DNA from: UBA10347 sp905182135
GTDB taxonomy: Bacteria; Actinomycetota; Acidimicrobiia; Acidimicrobiales; UBA10347
Direction of reading: 5' to 3'
NCBI GenBank assembly: GCA_963925805.1
Contig: CAWUSE010000005.1
Location: forward strand, 124,001-188,000
DNA length: 64,000 nt
Shown: piece after piece, positions 45,547 to 54,324 of the stretch
Position numbering within the stretch: the stretch's first letter is position 1
How the letters are laid out: every line of letters begins with the position of its first letter
Notes under the pieces: model-generated
What the model saw: only the letters and a program-made list of their open reading frames with translations
Told to the model about the DNA's origin: nothing
Database searches by the model: none
Program-made: the position numbers and the translations under genes

Positions 45547-46539
45547 TTAGCTGCCTACGGTCAAGGCTGCGAATTTTTCGGCGAGGTAGTCCATGGCTGC
45601 GATGGGTTCATAGCGTGCCGGGTTCTCGGTACTCACGCACGTCTCGAAGGGTTCGATAACGGCATCGGCGTCGGGTTCGTGGAAGAAAATCAGGCTGATT
45701 AATTCCTCGTTTGGCGCTCCGGCCATCGGCGGCAATACGCGGTGTTCATTTGAGCACCAGCGATCGTTGGTCCACTGACGTAACATGTCGCCGGTGTTGA
45801 TGATGAGGCTCCCATCGACACAAGGTGCGTCGACCCAGTTCCCATCGTCGTTGAGCACTTGCAGACCGCCTACACCAGGTTGGCGATCAAGAATCGTGAG
45901 GGTCCCGAAGTCGGTATGTGGGCCAATCCGGTATTGACCTTCGGCTGGATCTTCTCGGGTGAACGGCCAGTACCAGTTCAGCGTTCCGGTCGCTGTGGTG
46001 TTGCGACAGTGGTCGAGCAGGTGGTCTTGCTCGAGGCCCAATGCGAGCGCAAACAGCTGGAGCAACTCATCAGCGAGTCGCAGAGCTTCACGCCAGAAGA
46101 GTTCTGCAGCCGGTTGCAGAGTCGACGGCGCAGAAGGCCACTGGTTCGGGGCGTACCACGTCGGGTGTTCGGCGCGCAGCGACTCATCGCGAACGTCGAC
46201 CGTTCCATAGGCGAAGGTTTCCTTGAGGTCGGGCGGTGTGTCGACACCATAAGTAGCGGCGTTGGACTCTTTGCCTCCACCGATCCAACCTCGGTACGCA
46301 TCATTGATCGGCGTCAACTTTGCCTTTTCGGCTTCGGGTTGATGGAAGAAGTCGGTGCAAGCAGCTCTTGCCTCAGCAAGCACTAGCGGGTCGATCCCAT
46401 GGTTAACCACGACTAAGAAGCCGCATCGCTGCAGCTGGGCGTCTACCGTCGCCGCAAGTTCAGCGCGTGCCGAGTCGTCACCGTCGAACCAGGGTGCGAG
46501 ATCGATGAGAGGAATGAAATTCTCGTCTGAACTGGTCAT
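45547..46539 (-). CDS. 2OG-Fe(II) oxygenase-like protein (isopenicillin N synthase family)
   Basis: A 330-residue protein of the isopenicillin-N-synthase/2OG oxygenase family. The N-terminal FLVVVNHGID and the iron triad H208-x-D210 (IGPHTDFGTL) and H266 (SNEHRV) are present. The position of the 2-oxoglutarate-binding Arg-x-Ser is occupied by Leu-Ile-Ser (280-282, in NEELISLIFFHEPD), so cosubstrate binding may be altered. It sits 15 bp after the permease gene and just before the NdmC-like gene. It is therefore probably part of the same uptake/oxidation pathway. Confidence 0.88.
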   Translation of the reverse strand: MTSSDENFIPLIDLAPWFDGDDSARAELAATVDAQLQRCGFLVVVNHGIDPLVLAEARAACTDFFHQPEAEKAKLTPINDAYRGWIGGGKESNAATYGVDTPPDLKETFAYGTVDVRDESLRAEHPTWYAPNQWPSAPSTLQPAAELFWREALRLADELLQLFALALGLEQDHLLDHCRNTTATGTLNWYWPFTREDPAEGQYRIGPHTDFGTLTILDRQPGVGGLQVLNDDGNWVDAPCVDGSLIINTGDMLRQWTNDRWCSNEHRVLPPMAGAPNEELISLIFFHEPDADAVIEPFETCVSTENPARYEPIAAMDYLAEKFAALTVGS

Positions 46540-46554
46540 GGTTGCCTCTGATAT

Positions 46555-47502
46555 CTATCGAGCTTCGCGGGAATAGGGTTGGGCCAACGCCGCTGGAGCG
46601 GCAAGCCGTCTGGCCCGGTTTGGACTCGCCGAGACGGCGATGACGACGAGATAGGCGGCGATGAAGGGCATCATCTTCAAGAAGTCAGATGGCACGTTGA
46701 CTTGCGCCAACTGCAACGTGAAACCCAGTCCGTTCAATCCACCGAATGCAAGTGCCCCGATCAATGCCAGCCACGGTCGCCATCCGGCCAAGATCACGAG
46801 TGCGACAGCGATCCAACCAATGCCAGCCGTCAGCCCGTTCTGCCAGGTACCGACGATGGCTACGGTAAGATAGGCGCCGCCAGCACCCGCCCCGAACCCG
46901 CCGATTGCCGTGGCGATGTAGCGCATCTTTGTAACCGAGATGCCGGCAGCGTCGGCAGAAGCTGGATCTTCGCCAACGGCTCGTAACGCCAGACCGACTG
47001 CCGTGCGGTTCAGCACATAGGTGGCAGTGATCACGGCTATTACGCCGAGGTAGACGACCAGGTCATGGCCGAACAGGATTGGCCCGATGGCGGGAAGGTC
47101 ACGTAAGGCACTCGGAAAGAGTGGTGTTACATCGACACCGTTACGGGCTGACAACAAGCTGGGTTCGCCACTGGTGCCGATAAAGGATGAGAACCCGGAT
47201 CCAACGATTACAAGTGACAGCCCCGATACTGTCTGGTCGACGCGTAAGGTCACCGCGAGCACCGCATGAATGAGTGCGAGCGCAACACCGCCTAGCCCGC
47301 CAATGATGATGGCCACGATCAGGCTGCCTGTTGTGTTGCCGGCCCAGAAACCAATAACGGCACCCATGAGCATCATGCCTTCGATACCCAGATTCATGAC
47401 CCCTGATCGATTCGTGATGATCTCGCCAAGCGCGGCGAACAAGATGGGCGTTGAGGCGACTATGGCACTCGCAATCGAGAGGATCACGACACTGTCGTTC
47501 AT
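46555..47502 (-). CDS. BMP-type (nucleoside) ABC transporter permease
   Basis: A 315-residue membrane permease of the RbsC-like family found in BmpA/NupA-type nucleoside transporters (second permease). About eight to ten hydrophobic segments, with the conserved NLGIEGMMLMGAVIGFWAG near residue 37 and GENP-equivalent loop VGEDPASADAAGI. It overlaps the first permease gene by 4 bp. It forms a heterodimeric channel with the 373-residue permease. Confidence 0.9.
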   Translation of the reverse strand: MNDSVVILSIASAIVASTPILFAALGEIITNRSGVMNLGIEGMMLMGAVIGFWAGNTTGSLIVAIIIGGLGGVALALIHAVLAVTLRVDQTVSGLSLVIVGSGFSSFIGTSGEPSLLSARNGVDVTPLFPSALRDLPAIGPILFGHDLVVYLGVIAVITATYVLNRTAVGLALRAVGEDPASADAAGISVTKMRYIATAIGGFGAGAGGAYLTVAIVGTWQNGLTAGIGWIAVALVILAGWRPWLALIGALAFGGLNGLGFTLQLAQVNVPSDFLKMMPFIAAYLVVIAVSASPNRARRLAAPAALAQPYSREAR

Positions 47503-48620
47503 ATTGCTGCCTTGATCTCCGAGGTCGGAGGCGACCCGGTTGCGCTCGTGTCTGGGTGGGCGAGGCTGACGGTATTGGTGACAAAGAACTCGCCTGCAGT
47601 CACGGTTAGGAAGATCAGGCCCTGAAGCAGGAAGACAACTTCGACGTCAATGCCGATCGATTGAAGCCGACTACCAGAGGTAGCGATCGCTGCCAAGAAG
47701 ATGGAGACGGGAACGACGCCAAGTGGGTTGGACCGGGCGACTACCGCAACGATGATGCCGGTGAAACCAATATTGCTGGTTAAAGCGATTGGCTCGAGGC
47801 CCTTTGTCACGCCACTGACCTCGCTCACGCCGGCAATTGCTGCGAGCGCACCCGAGAGTGCAAGCACGGCCATGGTCTTGCGACGAACGCTCATGCCGGC
47901 ATAACGCGCAGCACGGGGCGAGTCGCCAATAGTGCGGATCTGAAAGCCCCACGATGTCTTGCGCAACAGCCACCACAAAAAGATGGCGGCCACGATCGCG
48001 ATGATGATCCCAATATGAAGACGCCCCGAGATACTTGGCATGATGGCGGATTCAGGCAGACGCTTTCCGCCCGGTACCGGACGCCGAGGATCTCGCCAGA
48101 AGCTGCGTGAACCAAAGATCAGCCAGTTCATCAGCGACAGCGCGATGAAGTTGAGCATCAAGGTGGTGATGATCTCGTCGGCGTTGAAGTACGCCTTGGG
48201 AATTGCAGCGAGTAGCGCCCAGCAGGCACCGGCCAATGCACCGACGATGAGCATGGCACTCAGCATGAGCGGTGTTGGTGTGCTGGCCGGTAACGCAAGT
48301 CCGACCCAGCTGGCGCCAATAGCTCCCAGGTAGAGCTGGCCTTCGCCACCGATGTTGTAGACCCGCATTTGAAACGCAACCGCAGCGGCAAGGCCGGTCA
48401 GAATCAGTGGCGTGGCAAGTGCCAGCGTGCGTGACTGTGCCTTCCAGCCGTTGAGGCTGGAGTCGAACATCGTGCGATACGCCTCGATCGGATCATTGCC
48501 GGCGAAGGCAAGAATTATCGCGCCCAGCAGTAACGCGAAAGCTAGCGCTCCCAGTGGCACGCCAAATCGCACTTCGGGTCCGGTGACGCCTCTGGGCATG
48601 ACGCGCAGACGGTTTCTCAT
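47499..48620 (-). CDS. BMP-type (nucleoside) ABC transporter permease
   Basis: A 373-residue permease, larger because of an N-terminal extension that is normal for the first permease of nucleoside BMP systems. The YNIGGEGQLYLGAIGASWVGL element (about residues 90-110) and the loop TIGDSPRAARYAGMSV, which contacts the ATPase, are family hallmarks. It overlaps the ATPase gene and the second permease gene by 4 bp each. Confidence 0.9.
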   Translation of the reverse strand: MRNRLRVMPRGVTGPEVRFGVPLGALAFALLLGAIILAFAGNDPIEAYRTMFDSSLNGWKAQSRTLALATPLILTGLAAAVAFQMRVYNIGGEGQLYLGAIGASWVGLALPASTPTPLMLSAMLIVGALAGACWALLAAIPKAYFNADEIITTLMLNFIALSLMNWLIFGSRSFWRDPRRPVPGGKRLPESAIMPSISGRLHIGIIIAIVAAIFLWWLLRKTSWGFQIRTIGDSPRAARYAGMSVRRKTMAVLALSGALAAIAGVSEVSGVTKGLEPIALTSNIGFTGIIVAVVARSNPLGVVPVSIFLAAIATSGSRLQSIGIDVEVVFLLQGLIFLTVTAGEFFVTNTVSLAHPDTSATGSPPTSEIKAAI

Positions 48621-50185
48621 GAGCCCGCCCTCGTCGATGTTGCTGTCGGGGTGTCTGTGGAGGCGATCTCGGCCCCAGATCCAGTCATGAGCAAGCCGAT
48701 CTCGTCGAGATCGAGTTCATCGCTGGCGAAGGATCCGACGATGCGGCCTTTGAACATCACCAGCACGACATCGGACACCTTGACGATCTCGTCGAGATCC
48801 TCGGAGAAGACCAAGACACCCCGTGTGGCCCGTTCGTTGATGATGTGTGACCGCACCGCTTCGGCGGCCGCCATATCCAGACCGCGAGTTGGGGCTGCGG
48901 CCAACAGCACCTGGTGGTCCTCATTGAGTTCGCGCGCAAGTATTGCTTTTTGCAGATTGCCGCCTGACATCAAGCTGACCCGCATACCGCTGCGGTTACC
49001 GCGAACGTCAAACTTTTCGACCAACTCGTTCATGGTCTTCTCGATCGCGCTATCGGACAACACTCCGCGGCGAGAGTGCGGGGAACGGTCATAGCTCTTG
49101 AGAACAATGTTGTGTTCGAGTGGAAGCCCAGGAGCGAGCCCAACGCCCAATCGATCCTCGGGCACATAGGCGAGTCCGGCTTGAGCGGTCTGCTTCGGCC
49201 CAGCCGAGGTGCAGTTGGTTCCTGCGATTTCGATGGTGCCGCTGACCGGGCTTCGGAGTCCAGCGATGACCTCTTGGAGTTCTCGCTGGCCATTGCCAGC
49301 AACCCCAGCGACCCCAACGATCTGACCGCGCCGCACCGTAAAGGTGGCGTCGTCGACCGCCAGGAGCCCATGGTCACCCTGCACGCTCACGCCCGACAGC
49401 GACAGCATCGGCTCGCCTACCTGTTGGGCCGCGTCATAGTTGGTTCTCTCGGCGGCGTTGCTATCGCCGAACATCATCCGAGCGACTTCGGCTGGGGTAG
49501 TACTGGCGGTCGTAACCGAGCCAGCGTTGACGCCTCGCCGCAGGACGGTAATGCGGTCGGTGTAGGCCATGGTCTCGGCCATCTTGTGTGAAACGAGTAC
49601 GACCGAGTGTCCCTTGGCGACCATGGTGGAGATCGCTTCAAAGAGCCGGTCGGTTTCTTGCGCCGCCAATACCGCGGTGGGCTCGTCGAGGATAAGGATC
49701 CGGGCACCTCTGAAGAGTTGCTTCAGGATTTCGACCCGCTGTTGCTCACCGACTGAGAGTTGCCAGATCGATGCCGTTGGATCGACATGCAGCCCGAATT
49801 CTTCGGCGAGGTCGGCGACCATCGATTCGACTTGGCGCATGGATCTGGGTCGCTGCTTCTTGTGCATACCGAGCACGATATTTTGCGCCACCGTGAAGCT
49901 ATCGACAAGACGAAAGTGTTGATAGACCATGCCAACGCCGTGTCTAGAGGCGTCCTGGGGTGAGCGAAATTGTACTGCTTCACCGTCGAGTGACACCGTG
50001 CCCGAATCAGGCCGATACAAACCCGACAGCACCGAACATAACGTCGACTTCCCGGCACCGTTTTCGCCAAGCAAGCCATGAATTTCGCCACCCCGAAGGT
50101 CGAAATCGACCGAGTCGATGGCGGGTACGCCATAGAACGACTTGGTCAGATTTCGAACCTTGAGGTGGGGTGCTTCACCAGCCAT
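48617..50185 (-). CDS. BMP-type (nucleoside) ABC transporter ATPase with two NBDs
   Basis: A 522-residue double ATPase of the RbsA/NupO type. The first domain has Walker A GLLGENGAGKST, signature LSVGEQQRVEILK, and Walker B ILILDEPTAVL. The second has the reduced Walker A AGVAGNGQREL, signature LMSGGNLQKAILAREL, and AAPTRGLDM; the asymmetry is normal for this family. It powers uptake with the two downstream permeases and the upstream lipoprotein. Confidence 0.93.
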   Translation of the reverse strand: MAGEAPHLKVRNLTKSFYGVPAIDSVDFDLRGGEIHGLLGENGAGKSTLCSVLSGLYRPDSGTVSLDGEAVQFRSPQDASRHGVGMVYQHFRLVDSFTVAQNIVLGMHKKQRPRSMRQVESMVADLAEEFGLHVDPTASIWQLSVGEQQRVEILKQLFRGARILILDEPTAVLAAQETDRLFEAISTMVAKGHSVVLVSHKMAETMAYTDRITVLRRGVNAGSVTTASTTPAEVARMMFGDSNAAERTNYDAAQQVGEPMLSLSGVSVQGDHGLLAVDDATFTVRRGQIVGVAGVAGNGQRELQEVIAGLRSPVSGTIEIAGTNCTSAGPKQTAQAGLAYVPEDRLGVGLAPGLPLEHNIVLKSYDRSPHSRRGVLSDSAIEKTMNELVEKFDVRGNRSGMRVSLMSGGNLQKAILARELNEDHQVLLAAAPTRGLDMAAAEAVRSHIINERATRGVLVFSEDLDEIVKVSDVVLVMFKGRIVGSFASDELDLDEIGLLMTGSGAEIASTDTPTATSTRAGS

Positions 50186-50241
50186 ATCGCTCGATCACGT
50201 ATAGCCGGCTCACGAGGCGGTCGCCAGCAGTCAACGCGAAA

Positions 50242-51396
50242 TCACCCGGCTGGTATCTCGCCAACGATACCTTCTACCAACCACTGGCAGCAGGCACTGC
50301 GATCGCCGAACGCAATCGTCTCGCCCTCGGCGACGACGATGTTGCCCTGGTTGTCCTTGATGGGCCCAGCGAACATGTCGAAGGTACCGTCGAGGATTCC
50401 CGCGACGCGTTCGTCGATGAGATCGAGGGTTTCCTGGGTGACGTCGGGGCCGTAGGGCGCGAACTCGATCCAACCTTCTTTGAGACCACCATAAGACATG
50501 CCGGCCTCGAACTCGCCTGCCAGGATGGCGTCGATCTGTTCGATGTAGTAGGTGCTCCAGTCGAAGAGCAACGACGATGCCCACGCCTCGGGTTCGAAGT
50601 CGGACCAGTCGTTGGTGTAGCCAATGACGTAACCGTCGTTCTGTGCCATGACGGTGGCGTAAACCTGCGAGCCAACCTCGTGAGCAATCACATCGGCGCC
50701 GGCATTGGCCAAAGCTTCAGCGGCCTGCTGCTCGATTGCAGGATCGAACCAGGTGTTGAGGTAGACAGCCCGGACTTCGGCGTCGGGGTTCACTTCACGA
50801 ACACCGAGCGTGAAGGCGTTCAACGCACGATTGACCTCTTCAAATGAGAATCCGACCGGGTAACCGATGATGTTCGATTTGGTGAGGCTGCCCGCCACAA
50901 TCCCGTCCATGTAGCGACCGTCTTCGGAGGCTTGGGAGAAGTGCCCGACGTTGGGCTGGGGCTCGAAGCCGGACCAGGTCAAGAAGTAGACATCGGGATT
51001 TTCGGCGGCAACATCGATCATGTCGAACTGGTAGAAGGTGGTGCCGATCACCAGATTTGCGCCGGCGTCGACGGCGTCTTGGAAAGCGTTCGTTGCAGGC
51101 TGTCCTGGTTCAATCTCTTCAACAAAGCTGAAGTCGATACCGGGGAAATTGGCTTCTACCTTTCGACCACTGCGCAGGTGGGTCGTATTCCAACCACCAT
51201 CTTCGGCTGACCCGTCAAGGATCATGACGACCTTGAAGTCGCTGTAATCGTCGGCTGCAGCTTGGTCTATCTCGGTCGAGGCCTCGGTGGTGGACGGGTC
51301 ACTGCCGCCGCACGCTGCCGCGATCACACTCAAAGTTAGAAGGAGAGCTGTGAGCAGTCGAAAATGGGTACGCGGACTCTTTTGCATGAGTGGCAT
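50242..51396 (-). CDS. BMP family ABC transporter substrate-binding lipoprotein
   Basis: A 384-residue BmpA/PnrA-like binding protein. An Arg/Lys-containing N-terminus is followed by a hydrophobic signal and the lipobox IAAAC-GG with Cys29 as the lipidated residue, then a Ser/Thr-rich tether. The body has the KVVMILDGSAEDGGWN strand-helix start and NLVIGTTFYQFDMI, typical of the BMP family, whose characterised members bind purine nucleosides. First gene of the importer operon, 56 bp before the ATPase gene. A second ATG lies three codons downstream. Confidence 0.92.
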   Translation of the reverse strand: MPLMQKSPRTHFRLLTALLLTLSVIAAACGGSDPSTTEASTEIDQAAADDYSDFKVVMILDGSAEDGGWNTTHLRSGRKVEANFPGIDFSFVEEIEPGQPATNAFQDAVDAGANLVIGTTFYQFDMIDVAAENPDVYFLTWSGFEPQPNVGHFSQASEDGRYMDGIVAGSLTKSNIIGYPVGFSFEEVNRALNAFTLGVREVNPDAEVRAVYLNTWFDPAIEQQAAEALANAGADVIAHEVGSQVYATVMAQNDGYVIGYTNDWSDFEPEAWASSLLFDWSTYYIEQIDAILAGEFEAGMSYGGLKEGWIEFAPYGPDVTQETLDLIDERVAGILDGTFDMFAGPIKDNQGNIVVAEGETIAFGDRSACCQWLVEGIVGEIPAG

Positions 51397-51422
51397 TATG
51401 GCTTCCAGCCTGTTTCGTTAGT

Positions 51423-51451
51423 ATTTTATGAACAAAGTTCTCGGGTATCAA
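51423..51451 (-). promoter_or_regulatory. sigma70-type promoter of the BMP importer operon
   Basis: Minus-strand TTGATA (51446-51451), 17-bp spacer, TAAAAT (51423-51428). Five of six bases agree with consensus in each box. Transcription would start about 20 bp before the ATG at 51396. Confidence 0.65.
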
Positions 51452-51497
51452 CGAACCTTAACAGCCGTCACTTATCGATAATGAAAACGTTCGTTGA
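51448..51497. promoter_or_regulatory. 9-bp inverted repeat at the BMP importer promoter
   Basis: TCAACGAAC at 51448-51456 and its perfect complement GTTCGTTGA at 51489-51497, 32 bp apart. The first half overlaps the -35 box. The arrangement suits a dimeric or looping regulator. Confidence 0.5.
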
Positions 51498-51727
51498 GTG
51501 ACGAAGCACACTGCCGAATTTTCTCGTGGAGTCGACGCGTATCAAAGGTTGACCGCTGCAAGTAGGTAACGGGCCGCGTCGCGAAGAAGTCGGCATTTTC
51601 TCTTTTAGAGACAGCTGAGGACCTGTTTCATCTCTGCTGGTATGTCGAGTTGTGGTCGAGTGTTCCCGACGGTGGGGCTTTAGATGGGGGCCTGACGAGG
51701 CCGCCCTGTCGGTCGAAGCGTTCATGG

Positions 51728-53188
51728 CTACGTGCCGGCGATTGTGGCGGGGTCTACTGACCCAGAATTAGTGCTGCGAGCCACAGCGATTCCTACGATC
51801 ATGGCGCCCGCGGCGAAGAACAGGCCAGCGTTCGATGCGGTACGAAACGCAGAACGGCTTTCATCACTGGCGACCTGGCTGATGAGTCTCGACTGGCCTT
51901 CATCGAGTTGGCGCTCAAAGACGACATGCTGCAGCCCACCTAGCAGCCCCACGCCGAGTGAGGCCCCGAGCTCGATCGCCATGTCGTTCACGCTGGCAGC
52001 TACCCCCGCGAATGCAGGTTCGACGTCGCCCACAATCCGGTCAACCGATAGTGGGATGGCAAAACCATTGCCCATGCCCGCGATCAGCCCAGCGGCGATG
52101 AACAGCGGGCGGTTCCCCTGCGGGACGAGTGCCATACCCAAGTAACCAATGGCCATCAGTATGAGGCCGGCTGTAATCACATTCTCAAGACCAAAACGCT
52201 CGCGTAGTGGCACGCAGCTGTTGGCGGCAACGACCTCGATCATGCCGATAGGAACAAGTAAGAGCCCGGTGGCAAGCGCTGTTTCTTGCCAGCTGATTTG
52301 CAACAACAATGCCGCCACAAATAACACGCCATTGAATCCAATCGCAGCGATGACAAGTGTGCCCGCGCCCGCGATGCGGTCTCGATCGTCGAAGAGAGAT
52401 AAAGGAAGCAGCGGGTCGGTCGTCCGGCCTTCGTGGACGAAGAACACTTTGATGGACACGACAGCGCCGATCAATGCAGCGATAGTTGTGGGCGCGAATG
52501 GTTCACTTGGCCCTTCGATGGCTACATAGACCAGGCAGCCGACCGCAGCGACCGACAGCACCGTGCCAACCAGATCGAAGTGGCCGGTTCGTTGACCAGG
52601 TAGTACCGGCACCCACAATCGAGCGCCGACTAGACCAAGTACCGCAAAGGCTGCGTTTAGCAGGAAGACAGCCTGCCAACCCGAGACGGCGAGCAACCAT
52701 CCGCCGATGGCCGGACCAAAGGCACCACCAGCACCGGCTAGACCCGACCATGCCGCAATGGCGCGACCACGGTCATGATTGCTGAACACTTCGCTGATAG
52801 ATGACAACGTTGCCGGCATCATGACAGCGGCACCCAAACCAGCCACCACGCGAGCCGCAATCATGACCTCGACCGAATCTGCTGTCGCTCCAAAGGCATT
52901 ACCTGCGCCGAAAATGGCGAAGCCAACGAGGAGTGCAGTGCGACGCCCAATGCGATCGCCGAGTGCGCCACCGGCGAGCAAAAGCCCAGCGAACACGATG
53001 GCGTAGGAGTCAACGATCCATTGCAGGTCGCCAATCTCAGCGTCGAAGTCGCCCGCGATGTCCGGTAGAGCGACGTTCAGGGCGGTGAGCGCAACAACCA
53101 GCAGAAAGACGCCAAGGCACGAGACCGTCAGTGTGCGCCATCGGTCAGGGTGACCCTGGTCGGCTAGTGATTCACCAGACATGCTCAT
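51728..53188 (-). CDS. MFS transporter, DHA2 (14-TM) drug-efflux type
   Basis: A 486-residue major facilitator with about fourteen hydrophobic segments, the DHA2/EmrB-type layout. The loop GDRIGRRTALLVGF (motif A) and the antiporter-type helix AGGAFGPAIGGWLL (motif C) are both clear. It probably exports hydrophobic compounds with proton exchange. The ATG overlaps the stop of the deaminase gene by 4 bp. Whether it exports a pathway product or is just a neighbour is open. Confidence 0.92.
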   Translation of the reverse strand: MSMSGESLADQGHPDRWRTLTVSCLGVFLLVVALTALNVALPDIAGDFDAEIGDLQWIVDSYAIVFAGLLLAGGALGDRIGRRTALLVGFAIFGAGNAFGATADSVEVMIAARVVAGLGAAVMMPATLSSISEVFSNHDRGRAIAAWSGLAGAGGAFGPAIGGWLLAVSGWQAVFLLNAAFAVLGLVGARLWVPVLPGQRTGHFDLVGTVLSVAAVGCLVYVAIEGPSEPFAPTTIAALIGAVVSIKVFFVHEGRTTDPLLPLSLFDDRDRIAGAGTLVIAAIGFNGVLFVAALLLQISWQETALATGLLLVPIGMIEVVAANSCVPLRERFGLENVITAGLILMAIGYLGMALVPQGNRPLFIAAGLIAGMGNGFAIPLSVDRIVGDVEPAFAGVAASVNDMAIELGASLGVGLLGGLQHVVFERQLDEGQSRLISQVASDESRSAFRTASNAGLFFAAGAMIVGIAVARSTNSGSVDPATIAGT

Positions 53189-54213
53189 CTTGCGAGGTCG
53201 GGATTGCTGAATTCAGCGCGGAGCACCGCCTTGTCGCTGTCGTCTAGCCACGATGCGGTGATCGCTGCGTCGTTGATCGCGACCATGGTGTCGTGATCGA
53301 AGTCAAATGTCGCGGCAATGCGCTCGTACTCGTCGGCCAGGTCGAATTGGAAGAAGGTCGGGTCATCGCTGTTGAGTGTGATTAACGCGCCGGCTTCGCG
53401 TTGAGCAGCGAAGGGATGATCGGCGAGCGAGTCGACAATGCCCAGAGCTGCATTCGACGATGGGCAGCTCGTCAGCGGGATTTGCTCGTCGATAACCTGC
53501 CGGGCGAGCTCTGGGTCTTCGAGCAGGCGGGTGCCGTGGTCGATACGGTCAATACCGGCATCGACCATGTGCCGAATGTTCTCCGCTGGCCCGTCTTCAC
53601 CCACGTGAAAGCAGGTCTTTAGCCCGATGTTGTGCGCCTCGGCCATCAGCGGAGCGAAGACTCGGTGGTCGATACCTCGTTCGGTCGAGTCGCCACCGAT
53701 GCCGATCAGCAAGTCACGGTCGAGGCCGCGAGCAATTTCTAGCAGTGCCATTGCTGGTCCTAACAGCTTGGGCTTGTCTACATCGAGAATCAGGCGAGTA
53801 CGGGTACCAAAGTCGGCTTCTCCTTCGGCAACTCCAGCCACTAAGCCTTGCCACATCACATCGAACGGAATGCCGCGTTCGAGATGGAACCCGGGCGAGA
53901 AGAACATCTCGCGATATTTGATGCCGGCGTACGCGCCATCTTCAGCGGCCTCATATGCCAGTCGGTGGAAGTCCTGGGGCGTTTGTAACACTGAACAAAC
54001 TGTGCCAAACGCAGCCAAAAACTCAGCGAGTGATTCGTAGTGGTAAAGATCTGCTGGGTCATCGACCCCAATTTCGATCTGATGGTGGGCGGCGAGCTCG
54101 GCAACGGTTTGGGCTCGGGCAGAACCCTCGACGTGACAATGAAGCTCGACCTTGGGCATCAGGCGCAGAGGTGAATCGGATGCGGCCGTAAGTGATGCGG
54201 AGTCCAAGGTCAT
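53185..54213 (-). CDS. adenosine/adenine deaminase family protein
   Basis: A 342-residue metal-dependent purine deaminase. Zinc and catalytic residues are visible: KVELHCHVEGS (His-x-His), FHVGEDGP (His and catalytic Glu), DRIDHGTRL (His) and NSDDPTFF (Asp-Asp). The family includes adenosine, adenine, N6-methyl-AMP and aminofutalosine deaminases. The SDDPTFF form does not settle which. Beside a BMP-type purine importer and an N-demethylase it may act on a modified purine. It is first in an overlapping pair with the DHA2 transporter and divergent from the second NdmC-like gene by about 110 bp. Confidence 0.9.
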   Translation of the reverse strand: MTLDSASLTAASDSPLRLMPKVELHCHVEGSARAQTVAELAAHHQIEIGVDDPADLYHYESLAEFLAAFGTVCSVLQTPQDFHRLAYEAAEDGAYAGIKYREMFFSPGFHLERGIPFDVMWQGLVAGVAEGEADFGTRTRLILDVDKPKLLGPAMALLEIARGLDRDLLIGIGGDSTERGIDHRVFAPLMAEAHNIGLKTCFHVGEDGPAENIRHMVDAGIDRIDHGTRLLEDPELARQVIDEQIPLTSCPSSNAALGIVDSLADHPFAAQREAGALITLNSDDPTFFQFDLADEYERIAATFDFDHDTMVAINDAAITASWLDDSDKAVLRAEFSNPDLAR

Positions 54214-54324
54214 GGAGTGAAGCTAGTTCTGCCGGTGAAGGGCCTTTGCATTTCCATGTTGCTGGTGGATGAATTGCCGATATGTGGATTGCGGAGAGGG
54301 CACCCGAACTGGCAGGGTCTTTAC

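Larger units (their letters stand above)
51397..51727. other. promoter region upstream of the BMP importer
   Basis: 331 bp holding the importer promoter and its inverted repeat (listed separately) and the 3' flank of the MFS gene. A small TCTCT/AGAGA hairpin lies near 51600. No convincing gene was seen. Confidence 0.5.

Noticed and set aside
51468..51725. An 85-codon minus-strand frame between the importer and the MFS gene
   Set aside because: Basic, low-complexity composition, no ribosome-binding site, and it overlaps one arm of the inverted repeat.
54217..54324. A 36-codon N-terminal extension of the second NdmC-like protein
   Set aside because: The paralogue lacks it, it shows no motif, and it would occupy the whole divergent promoter spacer.
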